Below, one piece after another: positions 5,518 through 9,541 of a stretch of 9,541 nt of DNA. The DNA lies in NCBI GenBank assembly GCA_022567855.1, contig JADFGE010000084.1, positions 1-9,541 of the forward strand. The letters run 5' to 3'. The stretch's first letter is position 1. Each line of letters begins with the position of its first letter. The stretch is from Planctomycetota bacterium (GTDB taxonomy: Bacteria; Planctomycetota; Phycisphaerae; Phycisphaerales; SM1A02). The notes under the pieces are model-generated. The model was not told the origin of the DNA. It did not search any database and saw only the letters and a program-made list of their open reading frames with translations. The position numbers and the translations under genes are program-made.

Positions 5518-5841
5518 CTATTTCGCCGTCTTGGCGTCGAGGAACTTCTCGACACTTGCAATATCCGGGATGATCTGCGGCGTGAGGGTCAAGGTGAAGG
5601 TCTCACCCTCCCGCACCGGTGTGAGCTTGGTGGCTCGCTTGCGCACGATCCATTTTCGTCCGGCTCTGGCGGTAACGATGTTGTCCTTCTGGCGACGACG
5701 CTTGGCCAGGTTCCTGAGGCCGCCCTGGATCTTCGCCTGCATGCGCATCAAGCGCTGGATCGTCTTGACCTGCGCCGTGCGCTTGGGCACCGAAGTAACA
5801 GTGAAGGTGACGGTCTTGGTGGGAACAACGACCTTACTCAT
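5518..5841 (-). CDS. Small, very basic protein of unknown function
   Basis: 107 residues, not recognised. Residues 1-18 are beta-like and Val/Thr-rich (MSKVVVPTKTVTFTVTSV). Residues 20-72 are extremely basic, about one Lys or Arg in three, with KTIQRLMRMQAKIQGGLRNL followed by AKRRRQKD and GRKWIVRKRATK. Residues 78-107 are more neutral, with TFTLTLTPQIIPD. There is no signal peptide, membrane segment or cysteine. The charge suggests nucleic-acid or ribosome binding, but this is inference only. It is clearly a real gene: GGAGG lies five bases before the ATG, a good promoter lies further upstream (5897-5870), and the third-position GC bias is that of the neighbours. It follows the FHA-GspE gene by 75 bases with its own promoter, so shared function is not implied. 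Confidence 0.75.
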   Translation of the reverse strand: MSKVVVPTKTVTFTVTSVPKRTAQVKTIQRLMRMQAKIQGGLRNLAKRRRQKDNIVTARAGRKWIVRKRATKLTPVREGETFTLTLTPQIIPDIASVEKFLDAKTAK

Positions 5842-5869
5842 CTCGGCCTCCGAAAAACGCGGGGGCGAT

Positions 5870-5897
5870 ACTGTAGCAGCGTTCCGGGTGATGGCAA
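5870..5897 (-). promoter_or_regulatory. Sigma-70 type promoter of the small basic protein gene
   Basis: TTGCCA (5897-5892, five of six to -35) and TACAGT (5875-5870, four of six to -10), separated by 16 bases on the minus strand. Transcription would start near 5863 and give a leader of about 20 bases carrying GGAGG before the ATG at 5841. It lies in the gap after the ATPase stop. Confidence 0.5.
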
Positions 5898-5916
5898 CTT
5901 CGGAGGCGAGGTTCGA

Positions 5917-7632
5917 TCAGTCCGAGCCGGCGACGCGATCGACCTCCTCGATGCTGGTGGCGCCTTGGGCGACGAGCTGGTAGCCGGACTGCTGCAAGGA
6001 CATGAACAGCCCCTGCTCAGCGATCTCGCGGATGCCCTGGATGGTCGGCTTCTTCAAGACGACATCTCGCATGGCGTCGTTGAAGTCGAGCAGCTCGAAG
6101 ATGGCGCGCCGGCCGATGAACCCCGTCTTGAGGCAGCGCTTGCAGGCGGTGGGGACATAGATTCTGGGCACCCCTTCCATGAGCCGCCCCATTTTCATGT
6201 TCTGCGTCGGGGTGGGTTTGACGGGCTTCTTGCAGGTGTCGCACAGTTGCCGCACAAGCCGCTGCGCGAGGATCACGTCCAGCGAGTTGGCCACGAGATA
6301 GGCTTCGACGCCGAGATCCAGCAGCCGGAACACCGCCCCGATTGAATCCTTGGAGTGGACGGTGGTGTAGACGAGGTGCCCGGTCATCGCCGCCTGCATG
6401 CCCACCGTCGCCGTCTCCGTGTCACGAATCTCGCCTACGAAGATCACGTCCGGATCCTGCCGAAGCACCGATCGGAGGATGTTGGCGAACGTGTTGTCCT
6501 GCTTATGATCAATGGGAATCTGCGTGCAGCCCTCGAGGTAGTATTCGACCGGGTCCTCGATGGTGATGGTGTTACGCTGCTCGACGTCGAGCTCGCGCAG
6601 GCAGGAGTACAGCGTGGTGGTCTTGCCGCAACCGGTCGGTCCGCACGCCAGCAGCAGGCCGGCGTCTTTGATCGCGATCGTGCGGAGCCTCTCGTACATC
6701 CAGGGGACGAGGCCGAGCTCGTGAAGACGACTGGGGGCGTTGGAGGAGTCCAGAACCCGAACCACGACTTTTTGGCCGTGCATCGTCGGCGTGAGGCTGA
6801 CGCGATAGTCCACGCGCCGGCCCTTTACGGATACCGAGAAGTGTCCGTCCTGGACGACGTTCTTTCGGCTCGTATCGATCTGACACAAGATCTTCACCAC
6901 GCCGATGATCCGCCGGAAGATAGCCATGCTGATCTCGACGGCGCTGAGCATGTATCCGTCAACCCGTATGCGAATGGCGGCGTTGTCGATTCTCGGCTCG
7001 ATATGAAGATCGGTGGCGCGGGCCCGGAAGCACGCCAGCAGCATGAGGCGGAAGGCGCGAATGCCCTCGCCATCGTCGTCATCGGTCCCCGTCTCCAACC
7101 CCGCCGACGTCGCCTGATGGACGGTCACCCCGCGATTATCGACAAGGCTGATGTCGGTTTCGTCGAACGGCTTGTCCAGGGCCCCGTCGATGATCTCGTA
7201 CAGTTTCCGCTCGTAACTGGTGGGGGCGTCAACGACGGCGGCATGCAGGTCCATATCGACGGTGACCTGGGCCTGAAGGTTCTGATCGTCCTCGTCGATC
7301 GCGGCGGAGAAATCCGGGGTCTCCTGCCGCTTGCGGGAGAACTCCTGGTCGGGGTCGATGAACCGCAGCTCCGTCGTGCCGATCATGACCACGTCCCCGT
7401 TGTCCAACGCCTCAGTCTTTATGCGATTCTCATTGAGCTTGGTGCCATTGCGAGAGCCCAGATCACGAAGGCGGAACCCGCCCTGCCAGGGCTCGATGAT
7501 GCAGTGGTGACGGCTGGCCAACTCGTCGCTCACGACGACGGTGTTGTCGCTAAACCGCCCGATGGTGATCGAGTGCTCGGTGAGCTTCAGCCTCTTGACG
7601 CCTTGGGGCGTTCTCAGTTCCAGGTACGCCAT
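5917..7632 (-). CDS. FHA domain fused to GspE/PilB-type secretion or pilus ATPase
   Basis: 571 residues. An FHA phosphothreonine-binding domain covers about 1-95: SITIGR (21-26), SRHH (40-43) and GSRNGT (59-64), the residues that hold the phosphopeptide. After an acidic linker (95-135), the GspE core runs from about 140: the N2 region with ATDLHIEPR (206-214), Walker A GPTGCGKT (331-338), Asp box IEDPVEYYLEG (358-368), Walker B DPDVIFVGEIRD (393-404) and His box TGHLVYTTVH (417-426). Paired CDTC (464-467) and CKRC (497-500) form the zinc site usual in GspE/PilB. It should be a hexameric cytoplasmic ATPase driving type II secretion or type IV pilus assembly; which one cannot be told. The usual N1/MshEN domain is absent and the FHA takes its place. 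The start at 7632 is preferred to 7803: the FHA fold begins at once and a promoter lies just upstream, inside the longer frame. Confidence 0.9.
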   Translation of the reverse strand: MAYLELRTPQGVKRLKLTEHSITIGRFSDNTVVVSDELASRHHCIIEPWQGGFRLRDLGSRNGTKLNENRIKTEALDNGDVVMIGTTELRFIDPDQEFSRKRQETPDFSAAIDEDDQNLQAQVTVDMDLHAAVVDAPTSYERKLYEIIDGALDKPFDETDISLVDNRGVTVHQATSAGLETGTDDDDGEGIRAFRLMLLACFRARATDLHIEPRIDNAAIRIRVDGYMLSAVEISMAIFRRIIGVVKILCQIDTSRKNVVQDGHFSVSVKGRRVDYRVSLTPTMHGQKVVVRVLDSSNAPSRLHELGLVPWMYERLRTIAIKDAGLLLACGPTGCGKTTTLYSCLRELDVEQRNTITIEDPVEYYLEGCTQIPIDHKQDNTFANILRSVLRQDPDVIFVGEIRDTETATVGMQAAMTGHLVYTTVHSKDSIGAVFRLLDLGVEAYLVANSLDVILAQRLVRQLCDTCKKPVKPTPTQNMKMGRLMEGVPRIYVPTACKRCLKTGFIGRRAIFELLDFNDAMRDVVLKKPTIQGIREIAEQGLFMSLQQSGYQLVAQGATSIEEVDRVAGSD

Positions 7633-7664
7633 TGGTGTGTATCCCCACGTTTCATGTTCGACGT

Positions 7665-7694
7665 ATTGTAACCGCCCAGGGCGGGTTGCTCCAA
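7665..7694 (-). promoter_or_regulatory. Candidate promoter of the FHA-GspE gene
   Basis: On the minus strand TTGGAG (7694-7689) is followed by TACAAT (7670-7665, five of six to -10) after 18 bases. Transcription would begin near 7658, about 26 bases before the ATG at 7632, with a weak GGGG as ribosome site. The -35 match is poor. If real, it excludes the upstream ATG at 7803. The remaining gap (7695-7892) shows only a 6-base GC stem (7870-7886) without a T-run. Confidence 0.35.
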
Positions 7695-7892
7695 GCCCCC
7701 AGCGGTGAGAACCTGGCGTGATGTACGAAAAGGACCGGCTCGCAACGGGAGCTGGGTCGCCTCGACGGGGTCGGGAGTCCGTCGGAGGGGGCGGCTTGCT
7801 CATACTACGCCGAGGATCAGCCCGACCCCCAACGCGATCAGATCAGCGCTGTCTCGGCGCGCGGGGGGGAGCCGTGGAGGACGGCTGTGGCG

Positions 7893-9541
7893 CTACTCCT
7901 CCTTCTTCGTGGGGGTGCTCGGCTCCTTGAGGAGCTTCCACAGGTTCTCCGGTCCCGAGTAGACCGGTAGGGTGATGTGGGAGGGATGGGCCTTGGACAG
8001 GTGGATGGTGTTTCTCGCCACCCGGGTCTCGCTGTCCGCCTCGCCCAGCTTCTTGCCCGTGTTGGGGTTGGGGTCGAAGCGAGGGGCGTTGGACGAGGAG
8101 ACCGCCACGCGGATTCGATGGCCCTTATTGAACACCAGCGCGGTGCTCCACAGATCGACGGTCAATGCGTAGACCACACCGGGCTCGAGGAAGACCTCGC
8201 GATTGAAGCCGGTGTGGAAGCGTGCGCGCAGGATGCCATCGGTCACCAGCAGGGAGGTCCCGTCCGGATAGACGTCGCTGAGCGTCACGGTGAAGTCCGT
8301 GTCCGGGCAGTCGGAGGAAACGTATAGGCGAGCGTAGATGTGCCCCGTGATATCGAGGGGCTCTTTCAAGACCGGCGACGTGAACAGCAACACGTCGGAC
8401 CGCTCCTCCACTTTTCGCAGGTCAACAGGTCCATTGGGCAGGAAGTAGTTCTGCCCCCCCAGCGTTGGGACTGGGGACTTGGGGTCATACTTGTAGCTCG
8501 TGCTGTCCGTGCCCTCAGGAGTCTGGTCGCGCCGCAGGCTATTGTCCGGGTGTAGGTAGAACCGCTCTTCGGCCGCCGACGGAGGCCAGTTGTTCGCCCA
8601 GCGCCAGTGGTTGCCGGGGGCGTCCTGGGCCTTGATGTCTCCCATGACGTAGTAAATGACCGCGGGCTCGTCTCCCACTCCGTTGTCGATCCCCTTGGTC
8701 CAATAGTCGAACCACTCGATTCGGTTACCTGCATGAGCGATATCCTCGCCGGGCAACATGGTGTTGGGATAGACAATCTTTGGGTCGGCGGTGAACACAA
8801 ACCCATGGGAGCCTGGGCCCATGATGAGCCGGCACTGTCTGCGGGCGCCGGGGCCGCCGAAGTTGTGGTTGGCCACGAAGGCGTTGATCGTTCCCTGGGA
8901 AAAGATGTCGTACCACCCCCCGTAGTAGACCGTGGGAGCGTTCATTCGAATTGCCTGCGAGTCGGTGTCGAGGGCTTCCCAGAACGCGTCGTAGCTGGAG
9001 TGAGCGGTCCATTCGCGCCGCGCGCCCGGGTCCTCGAGCCCGTTGAGCCATTGGTTCGCGGCCGCGCGGAAGGTTCCGCCCTGGTGTACGAACTGGGTGT
9101 ACATGTTGGACCAAGTGACACCGACGTGCATCGCTTTGAGCTCGGGGGGAGCGCCCGGCGCGGCGGTCATTTGGGTGAAGCCCAGGGCCGAGCTGCCACT
9201 CGTGCAAATGTTCCCGTCGCACCACGGCTGCTCGGCGATCCAGGCCATGGTGTCGCGCCCGTCGCCGCCGTCGCTGAGGAACACGAGCGCGTCGATGCCG
9301 GAGGACGCGCCTCGTCCTCGCGTGTCCTGAGAAACCACCGTGTAGCCTTCGGCGGCCATTTCCCGGCAGTGCTCGATCAGGCCGTCCTTCCCATAAGGCC
9401 CGCGCAGCAGGATGACCGGCCACGGCCCCTCTCCGTCCCCCGGGGGGAAGTACACGTCCGTGGCCAACTCGGTTCCGTCGCGCACCACCACCATCAGCGT
9501 CAAATCGGCGCCATCCTGCGGACTAACGGGGTCCTGGGCGC
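7893..9541 (-). CDS. CocE/NonD-family (X-Pro dipeptidyl-peptidase-like) alpha/beta hydrolase, N-terminus off window
   Basis: The frame is open to the window edge: codons upstream of the TTG at 9503 read AQDPVSPQDGAD without a stop, so about 549 residues are seen and the start lies beyond. MVVVRDGTELATDVYFPP is the typical opening of the catalytic domain. Counted from 9503, the parts are RGPYGKDG (34-41, with the oxyanion Tyr), QDTRGRGASSG (59-69), the nucleophile elbow GSSALG (Ser105), GGWYDIF (Asp199) and GPGSHGF (His233), a complete triad. The second half, from about residue 290, is the jelly-roll PepX_C domain, with ARLYVSSDCPDTDFTVTLSDVYPDG and LDITGHIYA. Relatives cleave acyl esters, cocaine or Xaa-Pro peptides; the substrate here is unknown. 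The protein ends in the charged tail TPTKKEE. A signal peptide cannot be judged because the N-terminus is missing. The next gene is 260 bases away and has its own promoter, so it is probably a separate unit. Confidence 0.9.
   Translation of the reverse strand, partial: AQDPVSPQDGADLTLMVVVRDGTELATDVYFPPGDGEGPWPVILLRGPYGKDGLIEHCREMAAEGYTVVSQDTRGRGASSGIDALVFLSDGGDGRDTMAWIAEQPWCDGNICTSGSSALGFTQMTAAPGAPPELKAMHVGVTWSNMYTQFVHQGGTFRAAANQWLNGLEDPGARREWTAHSSYDAFWEALDTDSQAIRMNAPTVYYGGWYDIFSQGTINAFVANHNFGGPGARRQCRLIMGPGSHGFVFTADPKIVYPNTMLPGEDIAHAGNRIEWFDYWTKGIDNGVGDEPAVIYYVMGDIKAQDAPGNHWRWANNWPPSAAEERFYLHPDNSLRRDQTPEGTDSTSYKYDPKSPVPTLGGQNYFLPNGPVDLRKVEERSDVLLFTSPVLKEPLDITGHIYARLYVSSDCPDTDFTVTLSDVYPDGTSLLVTDGILRARFHTGFNREVFLEPGVVYALTVDLWSTALVFNKGHRIRVAVSSSNAPRFDPNPNTGKKLGEADSETRVARNTIHLSKAHPSHITLPVYSGPENLWKLLKEPSTPTKKEE

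Noticed and set aside
6355..7671. 438-codon plus-strand open frame
   Set aside because: It lies opposite the FHA-GspE gene, whose motifs are unmistakable. It is an antisense shadow produced by the high-GC third positions.
7870..7886. AGCCGT/ACGGCT stem after the hydrolase gene, possible terminator
   Set aside because: Only six base pairs and no T-run on either strand, so it is not a credible intrinsic terminator.
7800..7892. Minus-strand reading ending DLIALGVGLILGVV, which looks like a membrane helix
   Set aside because: It is the frame downstream of the hydrolase stop codon. It has no usable start other than an internal TTG and no ribosome site, so a small membrane protein is not supported.
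1..9541. CRISPR array, tRNA, rRNA, transposase or prophage genes
   Set aside because: No regularly spaced repeats, no RNA-gene signatures and no such proteins were found on either strand by eye.

Overview
The window appears to be a join of two unrelated DNAs. Bases 1 to about 620 are strongly AT-rich and encode the middle of a secreted, repeat-built, sequon-rich surface protein of the kind common in uncultivated archaea (DPANN-like lineages). From about 620 to the end the DNA is GC-rich and codes with bacterial usage. Its gene content suggests a planctomycete-like bacterium: an ECF sigma factor with a FecR-type partner, a DinB-family protein, an FHA-fused GspE/PilB ATPase and a CocE/NonD hydrolase. 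The lineage assignments are inferences from gene style and composition, not from a search.

Layout. An archaeal-type partial gene (3-680) runs over the compositional break and stops by chance in the GC-rich DNA. Next is a short non-coding stretch with two palindromes in mirror orientation (703-720 and 765-788). A plus-strand Nudix protein (823-1473) follows and converges on a minus-strand aquaporin (1457-2152), overlapping it by 17 bases. Every other gene in the GC-rich part is on the minus strand, so transcription runs from high to low coordinates: CocE/NonD hydrolase (7893 to the window end, 5' part missing), FHA-GspE ATPase (5917-7632), a small very basic protein (5518-5841), a DinB-family protein (4869-5381), then a tightly packed three-gene unit.

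The three-gene unit is the main point of biological interest. A secreted protein of an unnamed family (3998-4675), an ECF sigma factor (3315-4001) and a membrane-anchored FecR-domain protein (2320-3318) are joined by two successive ATGA stop/start overlaps. This looks like one translationally coupled module for sensing outside the cytoplasm, with the secreted protein as a candidate signal partner or target of the sigma factor. No TonB-dependent receptor is present, so it is not a standard Fec-type iron system.

Other notable points are the FHA domain in place of the usual N-terminal domain of the secretion ATPase, a plant-TIP-like selectivity filter in the aquaporin, and an eroded Nudix box. 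No tRNA, rRNA, CRISPR array, transposase or insertion sequence was seen. No stretch longer than 300 bases lacks a gene.
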